From: Crenobacter oryzisoli
Lineage (GTDB): Bacteria > Pseudomonadota > Gammaproteobacteria > Burkholderiales > Chromobacteriaceae
NCBI RefSeq assembly: GCF_030385785.1
Contig: NZ_JAUEDK010000011.1
Location: 1 to 64,000 of the forward strand
Direction of reading: 5' to 3'
Length of the DNA: 64,000 nucleotides
Position numbers and translations under genes: made by a program. Below the pieces are notes generated by a model. That model did no database searches. It saw nothing but the letters and a program-made list of their open reading frames with translations, and had not been told where the DNA came from. Below are positions 1 to 7,836 of this stretch, piece by piece. Within the stretch, counting starts at the first letter, position 1, and every line of letters begins with the position of its first letter.

Positions 1-241
1 GGGGGTTGCGCCGACCGATCTTAGCTTTACGACAGCGCTGCATTATTTGCGCTATGAGTGGAGCTGGCTGGCGATCAGCAGCCCCGGCACCTTGCCGGCG
101 CGCTTGCTGCGTCTGCGGGAACGCCTCAGGGAGTTGCTGCTACCGAAACAACGGCGGGGGCGTGAATGCCCCCGCGTGGTGAAAAAGCTGCCGTCCCGTT
201 ACCCAATCAAACAGGTTCGATCCGCTAAGTGAACGGCATTA
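1..241 (+). mobile_element. Right end of an IS4-family insertion sequence, cut by the window edge
   Basis: The transposase 3' end is followed directly by CTAAGTGAACGGCATTA (225-241), which overlaps the stop codon. Read on the other strand this is TAATGCCGTTCACTTAG, close to the terminal inverted repeat I remember for IS4 (beginning TAATGCCGATCAGTTAAG). The element therefore probably ends at about 241. The left end lies outside the window, so intactness and the target duplication cannot be judged. The element lies about 35 bp downstream of the chemoreceptor stop codon. Confidence 0.6.
2..232 (+). CDS. IS4-family transposase, C-terminal 76 residues (partial)
   Basis: An open frame enters from the left edge and ends in TGA at 230-232. 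The visible residues run from GVAPTDLSFTTALHYLRYEW to a very basic tail containing RVVKKLPSRYPIKQ. A conserved leucine/arginine-rich helix followed by a basic K/R-SRYP tail is typical of the end of IS4-type DDE transposases. The catalytic DDE residues would lie upstream and are not visible, so activity cannot be judged. A methionine codon at 47 is internal and not the start, because the frame is open and protein-like from base 2. The stop codon lies inside the presumed terminal inverted repeat, as is common in compact insertion sequences. Confidence 0.65.
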   Translation, partial: GVAPTDLSFTTALHYLRYEWSWLAISSPGTLPARLLRLRERLRELLLPKQRRGRECPRVVKKLPSRYPIKQVRSAK

Positions 242-261
242 CCCCAAACGGGGCGCTTTTT
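242..261 (+). terminator. Short GC hairpin followed by T run
   Basis: CCCC (242-245), loop AAAC, GGGG (250-253), then CGC and five T (257-261). The stem is only four base pairs, so this is a weak candidate terminator for transcription leaving the IS element toward the convergent chemoreceptor gene. Confidence 0.3.
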
Positions 262-275
262 CGTGGCGAATCGCC

Positions 276-2156
276 TTACAGCTTGAATCGGCTGAACGCC
301 GCGTCCATCCGCGACGCCGCCTCGGCCAACGCTTGCAGCGTGCCGCTCACTCCCTGCAGGCGTCCGTCAGTTTCCTGCACGCGGTTGTTGATGGTCTCGG
401 TGCTCTGCGCGATCAGCGTCGAGGCATTATGCTGCTCGGTGGTCGATTGGGCGATGTCGTTCATCCGGGTCACTACCGACTCCATCGACGCGCGAATGGT
501 CTCGATGTCGCTAACCACCAGTTGCGTCTGCTCCACCCCGCCATCCACCGACTGCACCGTCAGGTTGACGTCGCCGACCGCTTGACCGGTCTCGCGGCGG
601 ATCGTCTCTACCTGCTGGGCGATCTCCAGCGTGGCCTGGGAGGTGCGTTCGGCCAACTTGCGCACCTCGTCAGCCACCACCGCGAAGCCGCGACCCTGCT
701 CGCCGGCACGTGCCGCCTCGATCGCCGCATTCAGCGCCAAGAGGTTGGTCTGGTCGGCGATGTCGCGAATCACATTGGTGATGCTGCTGATGTCCTGCGA
801 ACGACGGTCGAGCGAAACCAGCATCGACTCCATCGAACGAACCGCCGTCACCGTGCCTTCCATCGCATCCGACAGGTTCTGCATGCGCGTGGCGCTCTGC
901 GCCAGCTCGTCATGCGTACCCTTCACCAACAGGTCCACCTGCCCCGCACTGTCGGCGACGTGGGCGATGCTGACGGTGATCTCCTCCAGCGTGGCCGCAT
1001 TGGACGACGATACTTCGGCCATCTGGCGCGACCCGTCGGCCAGGCTGCTCAGCTGCGAGCTGGCTTGGTGCACCCCGCCGATCAGCGTGTGCGCCTCGCC
1101 CTGCAGTTGGCCGAACAGCTTGCGCAGCTGGCCGACAAACTGATTGAAGGCGCGGGCGGTCGCCGCGATCTCGTCGCTACCGCTGTCGTCCAGCCGTAGC
1201 GTCAAGTCGCCATCCCCTTGGGCAATGTCCTCCATCACGTCACGCAGGCGATTCAGACCCGCCAGCATGCGGCCGATGGCGATGCTGGTCACCGCGACGA
1301 TCAGCACCAGCGCGACCGCCGAGATGGCTAACAGGGCATACAATAGCGAGGACAGCGGTGCCATCAGCTCGGACTTCTTGGCCGCCACGCCGATGTACCA
1401 GTTGGTGCCGGCGATCGGCTGCAGTTCGACCAGCATGGTCTCACCGTCGATGACCGCCTCGCTCGGCACGGTCTGGCTGGCCAGAACGTTCAGGGCGCCG
1501 GCGGTCAGCGACGGTGCGATGTCGGTGATGGGCTTCAGGGTCAGCTCGGCCTTGGGATGGGCGATGATCAGGCCATCGCGGTTGACGATGAACGGATAGC
1601 CATCGCCGCGAACCTTCTGCGACAGCACCGCTTTCATGATGTCGCTGGCGAACACATCGCCCCCGACCACCCCAGCGAACGTGCCGTCGACATTGAAGGG
1701 ACTGGCCACTGTGATCGTCAGCTTCTTACTTTGCAAATCGATGTAGGGATCGACAACGATCGTTTTGCCGGCAGCCTTGGTCTGCTGAAACCAGGGACGG
1801 GCATTCGGGTCATAATCAGCGGGCGGGACCCAGCCGCTGGCAAAGGTGGTGCGCTTGTCGGCAAAGGCCACATAGACATCGAAGAAGCGCCCGCCCTCGG
1901 CAGCGCGCTTGAAATATTCGACGGCGTCCGGTCGCTGGGCAATTTTCACCTGGCTGCTGATCTGCGCCTGTTTCTCCTCCAGCCAACTTTTCACCACACT
2001 GCCCTGCCCGGCGAGGATGGAGTGAAACTCCTGGGACACCCCGTCGCGGATCTCGCTGCGCATGTGAAAATAAGAAAATAGCAGTACCGCCGTGCCAAAC
2101 AGCATGGTCAATAACACCGTCAGGCTGATCAGCCGACTCCTTAATGTCTTCATCAT
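276..2156 (-). CDS. Methyl-accepting chemotaxis protein with dCache sensor
   Basis: Inner-membrane chemoreceptor of 626 residues that passes ligand binding to CheA/CheW. The N-terminal membrane helix is at about residues 10-30. A periplasmic dCache-type sensor follows (about 35-265) with YDPNARPWF near 118, a later VDPYID and GVVGGDV. This series of Tyr, Arg, Trp-aromatic, Tyr and Asp resembles the amino-acid-binding motif of dCache_1 receptors, so an amino-acid ligand is possible but inferred. A second membrane helix (about 275-298) leads into a HAMP domain and the cytoplasmic signalling hairpin, whose tip contains [20 protein letters not shown] and [18 protein letters not shown]. The protein ends in SRFKL and lacks a CheR/CheB-docking pentapeptide. 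The first of two ATG codons is preceded by AGAGGG. It stands alone, with no che genes nearby. Confidence 0.93.
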   Translation of the reverse strand: MMKTLRSRLISLTVLLTMLFGTAVLLFSYFHMRSEIRDGVSQEFHSILAGQGSVVKSWLEEKQAQISSQVKIAQRPDAVEYFKRAAEGGRFFDVYVAFADKRTTFASGWVPPADYDPNARPWFQQTKAAGKTIVVDPYIDLQSKKLTITVASPFNVDGTFAGVVGGDVFASDIMKAVLSQKVRGDGYPFIVNRDGLIIAHPKAELTLKPITDIAPSLTAGALNVLASQTVPSEAVIDGETMLVELQPIAGTNWYIGVAAKKSELMAPLSSLLYALLAISAVALVLIVAVTSIAIGRMLAGLNRLRDVMEDIAQGDGDLTLRLDDSGSDEIAATARAFNQFVGQLRKLFGQLQGEAHTLIGGVHQASSQLSSLADGSRQMAEVSSSNAATLEEITVSIAHVADSAGQVDLLVKGTHDELAQSATRMQNLSDAMEGTVTAVRSMESMLVSLDRRSQDISSITNVIRDIADQTNLLALNAAIEAARAGEQGRGFAVVADEVRKLAERTSQATLEIAQQVETIRRETGQAVGDVNLTVQSVDGGVEQTQLVVSDIETIRASMESVVTRMNDIAQSTTEQHNASTLIAQSTETINNRVQETDGRLQGVSGTLQALAEAASRMDAAFSRFKL

Positions 2157-2300
2157 GAATACCCTCTGTAAGTTTTTATGTAGTTTTTTTATTTCTCAAT
2201 CGATCGATGACCGATTGTTCTCCCCACGCTACTCGTAATGACTGGCTGCTTCAGTATGTCTGCTGCGAGGTGCTTCCTCGGCGGGTCACGCTCAGGTGCG

Positions 2301-2522
2301 CTACCGGCGGACGAAGCTCAAGCCCTTGCCGTTGGCGGTCGGGTTGCCCCTGCCTGTGCCCCACTACGGCGACACCTTGTTGGAATCGACCCGGCCGCTG
2401 AGCTGCCCGACGTCGCTGGCGTTGCAGTTATGGCTGTCGATGGTGAAGGCGGCGTTGGCCGGCTTGCAGATCCGATTCAGCGTGCGGCCGTTGTAGTAGA
2501 CCGCACCGCCGGACAGGCAGCC
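2301..2522 (-). pseudogene. Decayed coding remnant of unknown family with an in-frame TAG
   Basis: On the minus strand a protein-like stretch starts abruptly with CLSGGAVYYNGRTLNRICKP (from about 2519). It continues with ANAAFTIDSHNCNASDVGQL and SGRVDSNKVSP, meets TAG at 2364-2366, and then reads on in the same frame as WGTGRGNPTANGKGLSFVRR to a second TAG at 2301-2303. Composition on both sides of the first stop is alike (Gly/Asn/Ser-rich, typical of a secreted or surface protein), so the TAG looks like a nonsense mutation in a gene that has also lost its 5' part. Upstream of 2522 the frame becomes Arg-rich and unnatural. I do not recognise the family. It lies just upstream of the chemoreceptor and in the same direction. 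Confidence 0.4.
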
Positions 2523-2903
2523 CCTAGAAGTCGCGCGTTCAACATGTCTACAGTCCTGTCTGCTTCCCCGTCTCCTGCACCATCCCCACCGGCGTGGCCA
2601 TACGGCAGCCAGCGAGACGACTTTTTCACTATGTTTCCTTGTGATCTGGCCGATCTACCATTAAGCATCTGCTTTATATTTTACCCGCAGTAAGCATGCA
2701 ATTCGAGTTGCAATACAATAGAAAAGCACCAAAAGCATTGTGGCAAAATCGCCTCAGCCAGAATCAGCGCCACGGTACGTATTCCCCCTGTGCGAACCTT
2801 GCGATGACACCATCGTCCCACTTTTTCAATGGCCCCCATGGTGCTTCGCTCAGTCGACCGGGGCCGGCCTGCACCTCGTTCGGACGCCATCTTCACGACG
2901 CCC
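2523..2903. other. Non-coding stretch before the bufferin operon
   Basis: No frame on either strand looks like a real protein. The part from about 2660 to 2760 is distinctly AT-richer than its surroundings and probably carries the promoter-distal upstream region of the bufferin operon. No RNA gene or repeat was recognised. Confidence 0.4.
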
Positions 2904-2930
2904 TGTAAGAAACGCGGCCGTGACGCGACT
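2904..2930 (+). promoter_or_regulatory. Possible ECF-type promoter of the bufferin operon
   Basis: TGTAAGAAA (2904-2912) is followed after about 12 nt by GCGACT (2925-2930), roughly 55 nt before the start codon. Extracytoplasmic-function sigma factors often use a -35 of the TGTAA type, and bufferin/gig operons in other bacteria are controlled by ECF sigma factors or respond to metals. No sigma or anti-sigma gene lies next to this operon, so the assignment is weak. Confidence 0.3.
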
Positions 2931-2982
2931 GACTCAGCGGAAACGGCCTTCGCCGTCCTCCCCCTCTACTAGGAGAAACACC

Positions 2983-3240
2983 ATGAAAGCATCCCGCACC
3001 CTGATCGCTTCCGCCCTCGGCGCCGTCGTTGCCATCGGTGCCGCCAGCCTGCCGGCCCAAGCCGCCGAGAAGGAAAAATGTTTCGGTATCGCCACCGCCG
3101 GCAAGAACGACTGCGCGTCGGCCTCCGGCCTGCACAGCTGCGCCGGCCAAGCCAAGACCGACCATGACCCGGGCGACTTCAAATACGTCGCGAAGGGCAG
3201 CTGCCAACAGATGGGCGGCATGCTGCAACCGAAGAAATAA
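2983..3240 (+). CDS. bufA1: DUF2282 bufferin-type precursor peptide
   Basis: Secreted small precursor of 85 residues. A Sec signal peptide (about residues 1-28, hydrophobic core [16 protein letters not shown], cleavage after AQA) precedes a core with four cysteines in the order EKCFG, NDCAS, HSCAG and GSCQQ. This is the spacing I know from DUF2282/BufA1 (also GigP) peptides. In bufferins the cysteines are oxidatively modified by the DUF692 enzyme and the mature peptide binds copper in the periplasm. The ATG at 2983 is chosen because AGGAGA sits at 2971-2976 and the signal peptide begins there. It is first in a four-gene operon with the oxidase (75 nt downstream), the DUF2063 partner and a DoxX protein. 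Copper buffering here is inferred from the family. Confidence 0.9.
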   Translation: MKASRTLIASALGAVVAIGAASLPAQAAEKEKCFGIATAGKNDCASASGLHSCAGQAKTDHDPGDFKYVAKGSCQQMGGMLQPKK

Positions 3241-3314
3241 ACCCGCTCCCTCCGCCGGTGGGGTGGGCCGAACACCGCCCCGCCAGCCCCTTCCCTGATT
3301 CGTGAGACCCCACC

Positions 3315-4151
3315 ATGACCACGACCCTGCCCGCCGCCAGCGGCATCGGCCTGCGCGCACCGCACTATCGACAGGTGCTCGACAGCCGGCCTGCCATCGG
3401 CTGGCTGGAGGTACACAGTGAGAATTTCTTCGACGGCGGCCTGCCGCTGGCGATGCTGCGTCGCGTCGCTGCCGACTATCCGCTGTCGTTGCACGGCGTC
3501 GGCCTGGGCCTGGGTTCGGCGAGCCGTCCCGACCCGACCCACCTCGCGTCGCTGAAACGCCTGGTCGACGCAATCGAACCGGCAGCGGTGTCGGAGCACT
3601 TGGCGTTCAACCACGCAGGCCAGCGCTACGCCAACGACCTGTTGCCCATCCCGTACACCCGCGCGGCGCTCGACACCATCGCCGCTCACGTCGCCGAGGC
3701 CCAGGACGCAATCGGTCGACCATTGCTGCTCGAGAACCTATCGAGCTACCTCGAATACCCGGCCAACGAGCTGACCGAGGCGGAGTTTCTCGCCGAACTG
3801 GTCAGCCGCACCGGTTGCGGCCTGCTGCTCGACGTCAACAACCTGTACGTCAACCAGCAGAATCTCGGCACCGACGTCGATGCCTTCCTCGCCGCACTGC
3901 CGGCCGAGACAATCGGCGAATACCACCTGGCCGGCTACTCGCAGCGCGGCACACTGCTGATCGACACCCACAGCCGGCCCGTGCACGACGCGGTATGGGC
4001 GCTGTACGACCGGGTGCTGGCCCATTTCGGGCCGCGCCCCACACTGATCGAGTGGGACATCGACATCCCGCCGCTCGATACCCTGCTCGGCGAGGCGGCC
4101 AAGGCGCAGCGCCGGCTCGACGCCGACGCAACGAGGGGGGATGCACGATGA
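3315..4151 (+). CDS. bufB: DUF692 multinuclear iron oxidase (MNIO) modifying the bufferin
   Basis: TIM-barrel non-haem iron enzyme of 278 residues that installs cysteine-derived modifications in the upstream DUF2282 peptide, acting in the cytoplasm before export. The family's metal-ligand motifs are all present: EVHSENF (32-38), SLHGVGLGLGS (58-68, His60), VSEHLAF (92-98, Glu94/His95), NDLLPIPYT (107-115), LLLENLSSYL (137-146, Glu140/Asn141), GCGLLLDVNNLYVN (167-180, Asp173/Asn175), GEYHLAG (201-207, His204), LLIDTHSRPV (214-223, Asp217/His219) and LIEWDID (244-250). The start at 3315 gives the usual length. The stop overlaps the next start in ATGA (4148-4151), indicating translational coupling with the partner protein it needs for substrate recognition. 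Confidence 0.92.
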   Translation: MTTTLPAASGIGLRAPHYRQVLDSRPAIGWLEVHSENFFDGGLPLAMLRRVAADYPLSLHGVGLGLGSASRPDPTHLASLKRLVDAIEPAAVSEHLAFNHAGQRYANDLLPIPYTRAALDTIAAHVAEAQDAIGRPLLLENLSSYLEYPANELTEAEFLAELVSRTGCGLLLDVNNLYVNQQNLGTDVDAFLAALPAETIGEYHLAGYSQRGTLLIDTHSRPVHDAVWALYDRVLAHFGPRPTLIEWDIDIPPLDTLLGEAAKAQRRLDADATRGDAR

Positions 4152-4888
4152 GCGACTGGCAACGCTGGCAGGCCGGGCTGATCGCCGCGATCCACGACCC
4201 CGCTCTGCCCGACACGGCCTACGGCGCCGACGGACTCGCGGTCTACCGCAACAACTACCGGGTCGGCCTGATCGACACCGTGAAGTCGCTGTACCCGGTG
4301 ATCGCGCAACTGGTCGGCGACGATTTCCTGACCGGCCTCGCGCGCGAATACGTGAGGCGCACCCCGTCGGCCAGCGGCAACCTGCACCGCTACGGCGAGG
4401 GCTTCGGCAACTTTGTCGACGGCTTCGAACCGGCCGCCGACCTGCCCTACCTCGGCGGTGTAGCACGGCTGGAATGGGCGCTACACCGCGCCTATTACGC
4501 CGTCGACGCCACGCAGTTCTCCCCGGCAACGTTGGCCGCAATCGCCCCGGAAAGCTGGGGCGAGCTGTGCCTGGCCTTTCAGCCGGCCTGCGCGCTGGTG
4601 CGTTCGGCCCACTGGCCGATCGTCGCTATCTGGCAGGCGCACCGCCCCGGTGGCGCCCCGTCCCGGGTCGACCTCGGCAGCGGAGGCGAAAACGCACTGG
4701 TGTACCGTCAACCGGACCTTGAGGCCGGACTGCTGCCGCTGAGCGATGCCGACGCAGCATTCATCGCCGCACTGATGGGCGGCGCGACGCTGGAAACGGC
4801 CACCGATGCTGCGCTGACGCTCGACGCCGATTTCGACCTGCAACCGCTGCTGGTGACGCTGCTGCAAACCGGCTGTCTCGCAGCCTGA
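4148..4888 (+). CDS. bufC: DUF2063 partner protein of the bufferin oxidase
   Basis: Protein of 246 residues. The N-terminal DUF2063 DNA-binding-like/partner domain (about 1-95) shows LAVYRNNYRVGLIDTVKSLY, VGDDFLTGLAREYVRR and LHRYGEGFGNFV, then PYLGGVARLEWALHRAYYAVD. These are hallmark segments of the protein that pairs with DUF692 enzymes in bufferin and gig operons, where it recruits the precursor. The C-terminal half is less conserved. It overlaps the preceding gene by four bases and is followed 13 nt later by the DoxX gene. The ATG at 4148 lies after a run of purines (GAGGGGG at 4132-4138) that can act as ribosome-binding site inside the upstream gene. Confidence 0.88.
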   Translation: MSDWQRWQAGLIAAIHDPALPDTAYGADGLAVYRNNYRVGLIDTVKSLYPVIAQLVGDDFLTGLAREYVRRTPSASGNLHRYGEGFGNFVDGFEPAADLPYLGGVARLEWALHRAYYAVDATQFSPATLAAIAPESWGELCLAFQPACALVRSAHWPIVAIWQAHRPGGAPSRVDLGSGGENALVYRQPDLEAGLLPLSDADAAFIAALMGGATLETATDAALTLDADFDLQPLLVTLLQTGCLAA

Positions 4889-4901
4889 CCCACGGAGGTC
4901 C

Positions 4902-5360
4902 ATGATGAACGCGCTGTGCCGCCTGATCGCCTATTTCACCCCGCCGATCCGCCTAGCCAACGCGCTGCAGCCCTTGCTGCTGCTGGGCCTGCGGCTGTTC
5001 CTCGCCAGCGTGTTCTTCAAGTCGGGGCTAACCAAGATCGCCGACTGGGACACCACGCTGACGCTGTTCACCGAGGAGTACCACGTCCCCCTGCTGCCGC
5101 CGGCGGTGGCAGCGGTGATGGCAACCTGCGGCGAGCTCGGCCTGTCATCGCTGCTGGTGGCGGGGCTCGCCGGCCGCTTCGCCGCCACCGGCCTGTTCAT
5201 CCTCAACACGGTCGCGGTGATCAGCTACCCGGGGCTGACCGAGATCACCCGTTCCTACCACTACTACTGGGGCACCGAACTGATGGCGCTAATGCTGTTC
5301 GGCCCAGGGCTCGTCTCGCTCGACGCCTGGATCACGCACCGCTGCCGCACCCGACGGTGA
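4902..5360 (+). CDS. DoxX family membrane protein
   Basis: Integral membrane protein of 152 residues with four predicted helices (about 25-45, 68-88, 95-112, 122-142). The motifs LRLFLASVFFKSGLTKI near the first helix and GELGLSSLLVAGLAGR are those of DoxX/MauE-like proteins. It ends the DUF2282-DUF692-DUF2063-DoxX cassette, the same order as gigPABT of Cupriavidus. Its role there is not established; a redox or quinone-linked role in the membrane has been suggested for DoxX proteins. The first of two adjacent ATG codons follows GGAGGTC at 4894-4900. Confidence 0.85.
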   Translation: MMNALCRLIAYFTPPIRLANALQPLLLLGLRLFLASVFFKSGLTKIADWDTTLTLFTEEYHVPLLPPAVAAVMATCGELGLSSLLVAGLAGRFAATGLFILNTVAVISYPGLTEITRSYHYYWGTELMALMLFGPGLVSLDAWITHRCRTRR

Positions 5361-5412
5361 GCGGCGTGGCATAATCGGAGGTATCCATTCAACAGCCGTG
5401 CTGCCCCGAACC

Positions 5413-6264
5413 ATGTCGAACGCTTCCTACACCCTGGTGGTTCAGTCCGCCGATCTCGATACCCTCGATTTGTCCGAGCTCGCCGAGTTGGCCGAAGCCG
5501 GCGAAGTCGACCGCCCCACCGCCGGCGTGGCACGGCTCGCATCGGCCAACCTGGCCAACCGCGAAACGGTGATCGACTGGTGTGAAGGGCGCGAGCTCGA
5601 CGCCGCTTTCGTGCCGAGCGAACGCTACTTCGCCGACTTTGGCCTGATCGTGTCCGACATGGACTCGACGCTGATCACCATCGAGTGCATCGACGAAATC
5701 GCCGGCCGGCTCGGCATCAAGGACAAAGTCGCCGCGATCACCGAGCGCTCGATGGCCGGCGAGCTCGATTTCGCCGACAGCCTGCGCGAACGCGTCGCCC
5801 TGCTCGAAGGCCTGGCGGAGCGCGAACTCGAAGCCGTCTACAACGAGAAGGTCGCACTGACCCCCGGGGCGCGCGAACTCTTGGCCGCCTGCCGCCAGCA
5901 CGAGCTGCGCTTCATGCTGGTATCGGGTGGCTTCACCTTCTTCACCGAGCGCCTGAAGGAAGACCTTGGCCTCGATTACGCCTTTGCCAATACTCTGGAA
6001 GTGAAGGACGGCAAACTCACCGGCGGTCTGGTCGGCGACATCGTCGACGCCGCCGCCAAGGCACGCCTGCTGGTCGAGGTACGCAAGGAGCTGAATCTCG
6101 CCCCCGAACAGGTGATCGCGATGGGCGACGGCGCCAACGACCTCCTGATGCTGGCCGAAGCCGGCGTCGGTGTCGCATTCCGCGCCAAGCCGGTGGTGCG
6201 CCGCCAAGCCGACGTGGCGATCAACCATGTCGGCCTGGATGGTGTCCGTCATCTGTTCCTGTAA
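5413..6264 (+). CDS. serB: Phosphoserine phosphatase
   Basis: HAD-family enzyme that removes phosphate from O-phosphoserine, the last step of serine synthesis. The HAD core carries the nucleophile motif SDMDSTLITIECIDEIA (about 83-99), the second motif MLVSGGFTFF (about 172) and the acidic motif GDGANDLLMLAEAGVGVAF (about 236-254). The N-terminal 75 residues are a short degenerate ACT-like region usual for proteobacterial SerB. ATG 5413 is preferred because MSNASYTLVVQSADL matches the normal N-terminus. A GTG at 5398 with GGAGGT 15 nt upstream would add five residues. A -10-like CATAAT lies at 5370-5375. The gene follows the bufferin operon closely but probably has its own promoter. Confidence 0.93.
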   Translation: MSNASYTLVVQSADLDTLDLSELAELAEAGEVDRPTAGVARLASANLANRETVIDWCEGRELDAAFVPSERYFADFGLIVSDMDSTLITIECIDEIAGRLGIKDKVAAITERSMAGELDFADSLRERVALLEGLAERELEAVYNEKVALTPGARELLAACRQHELRFMLVSGGFTFFTERLKEDLGLDYAFANTLEVKDGKLTGGLVGDIVDAAAKARLLVEVRKELNLAPEQVIAMGDGANDLLMLAEAGVGVAFRAKPVVRRQADVAINHVGLDGVRHLFL

Positions 6265-6291
6265 GCGGCCCTCTGAACAGTGAAGGGCCGC
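6265..6291 (+). terminator. Hairpin after serB without T run
   Basis: GCGGCCCT (6265-6272) pairs perfectly with AGGGCCGC (6284-6291) around an 11-nt loop, starting at the last base of the serB stop. No T tract follows, so it may be an mRNA-stabilising or processing hairpin within a serB-PilZ transcript rather than a terminator. Confidence 0.45.
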
Positions 6292-6328
6292 ACAGCAAGA
6301 TGGTGAACAAGCTTGTAAGGAGACGTGC

Positions 6329-6838
6329 ATGTCGGTGACCCTGCCTCCACTCGACACTGTCAGCTTCGACGCCGAACTGCCGCTGCAGAGCCGTCCGCTC
6401 GACGCTCTGCCCGCCCGGCTCGACCGAGAGACGCGGCTGGCGCTGCGCCTGCTGGCGGCTCCGACCGAGACCCGGGAGAACAGCGACCCGCTGCTGCTGC
6501 GCGTCGAGGCGAAGCTGGATCTGGCGCTGGAACTGGGCCTGTTGGCTCGCCACCAAGGCCACCCGTCGCAGCGCGCCAGTCGGGTCGGTCTCGAGGCGCT
6601 GGCATGGCATGCACCGACGTCGATAACGGTCGGCGAACGGCTGCTGCTGACGCTGTTCCCCAATGTCGACTCGGCGCTGGCGCTGTTGCTGCCGGTCGTG
6701 GTCGAGTACAGCCAGGGCGACGGCGAAGGCGGCAGCGTCGTTAAAGCCCGGCTGATCGCGCCGTTCGACGATGGCAGCCGCGAGAGCTGGGAGCGCTGGG
6801 TATTCCGCCGCCACCGCCTCGGCCTGCACAGCCGCTGA
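6329..6838 (+). CDS. Atypical PilZ (PilZ_2-like) domain protein, possible c-di-GMP receptor
   Basis: Cytoplasmic protein of 169 residues. ELPLQSRPLDALPARLDRET near the start, the helical segment LLLRVEAKLDLALELGLLAR (about 54-73), the beta-rich SRVGLEALAWHAP/VGERLLLTLFP middle and the C-terminal ESWERWVFRRHR fit the atypical PilZ family of betaproteobacteria as I remember it. The canonical RxxxR c-di-GMP motif of ordinary PilZ domains is not present, so nucleotide binding is not shown by sequence. AAGGAG at 6317-6322 fixes the ATG at 6329. It lies 64 nt after serB on the same strand, and no pilus or flagellar gene is adjacent. Confidence 0.7.
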   Translation: MSVTLPPLDTVSFDAELPLQSRPLDALPARLDRETRLALRLLAAPTETRENSDPLLLRVEAKLDLALELGLLARHQGHPSQRASRVGLEALAWHAPTSITVGERLLLTLFPNVDSALALLLPVVVEYSQGDGEGGSVVKARLIAPFDDGSRESWERWVFRRHRLGLHSR

Positions 6839-7251
6839 ATCCGCCCTTCAACGCATAATGCACCGTCCTGGGTCGGCTCGATACGCCGATCCGCCGCGGG
6901 CTTCCCCAGCCCCTTACCGATGGCACCACACCAGCGGCTTCTAGCTGATCTGCGGAAACCACGGCCCCTCCACCCACTTGCCCCCCTACCCGCCTGACCT
7001 CGCCATTTGGACCGACGGCCACCAGCGAAACAGGGCTCTAGCTGTCCGCTGCGATCAAGCTGAATCATGCGGTAAGACCAAGAGCAGCAAGGGGCCCACA
7101 GACGTTCGATTACCTGCGCACGATGATCGACAGATGAGACAGCCAGAGCTGTCGACTGCCTTGGCAAGCACTGCAAGCAGCCAGCAACGCCGTCCTTGCG
7201 CCCACCAATTGAGACAAGCCAGGCGTGAAGCGGGAAGAGGATAGTTACCGA
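6839..7251. other. Convergent intergenic region, nothing recognised
   Basis: Lies between the PilZ-like gene and the convergent acetyltransferase. Short frames here have no protein-like character. I see no tRNA, repeat or strong terminator. Confidence 0.4.
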
Positions 7252-7791
7252 TTAAGGATGTGGGGCCGCCGGACGGATGTTCAGGTCGTAGTACATATGG
7301 CGCTTGGCCATGAACGTGTCGCCCACCCGCACTGCCAGCGGTTCCAGTCCGTAGCTGAGGAAACCGCAGCGGGCATAGAGCCGGCAAGCGGCATCATTGT
7401 CGTCGGTGACAGTGAGCTGCACGATGCGCACACCGCCACGTAGCTTTGCGTAATTCAGCACCGCCTGGATCAGCCGCTGCCCGAGCCCCTGTCCCCGGTA
7501 GCGGACCGGAACGTACATGCCGAACAGATTGGCCTTGTGCCTCACCTTCTCGCGCGACTCGAAAGCGATGCCGGCCACACCGGCCAGTCGCCCGCCGTCG
7601 AAGGCGGCGAACACGACCTCGGGGGCCAGGGAGGCTTCGGTCAGGCGCTCGCCCCACCAGGACAGGGGCAAGGCGGCTCGCTCCTCCACGCTCGACGTGA
7701 ACGCTTCGGGATGGCTTTGATAGGCTTCCAGCATCAACTGTCGGTAGGCGACGGCTTCGGAAGGAATAAGGCGGCGAATGTCGATGTGCAT
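7252..7791 (-). CDS. GNAT-family N-acetyltransferase
   Basis: Cytoplasmic acetyl-CoA-dependent acetyltransferase of 179 residues; the substrate is unknown. The N-terminus IDIRRLIPSEAVAYRQLMLEA and the middle FAAFDGGRLAGVAGIAF are typical GNAT strands. Motif A with the acetyl-CoA pyrophosphate loop is MYVPVRYRGQGLGQRLI (about 92-108). Motif B follows as VQLTVTDDNDAACRLYARCGF (about 124-144), where the Asn and Tyr are the usual general-acid region. It lies 45 nt downstream of the MFS gene on the same strand, so it may be co-transcribed with that exporter. Confidence 0.85.
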   Translation of the reverse strand: MHIDIRRLIPSEAVAYRQLMLEAYQSHPEAFTSSVEERAALPLSWWGERLTEASLAPEVVFAAFDGGRLAGVAGIAFESREKVRHKANLFGMYVPVRYRGQGLGQRLIQAVLNYAKLRGGVRIVQLTVTDDNDAACRLYARCGFLSYGLEPLAVRVGDTFMAKRHMYYDLNIRPAAPHP

Positions 7792-7836
7792 TGCCCAACC
7801 ATAGCACGAGCCCGCAATCGTTGGGCAGCCACGGTC

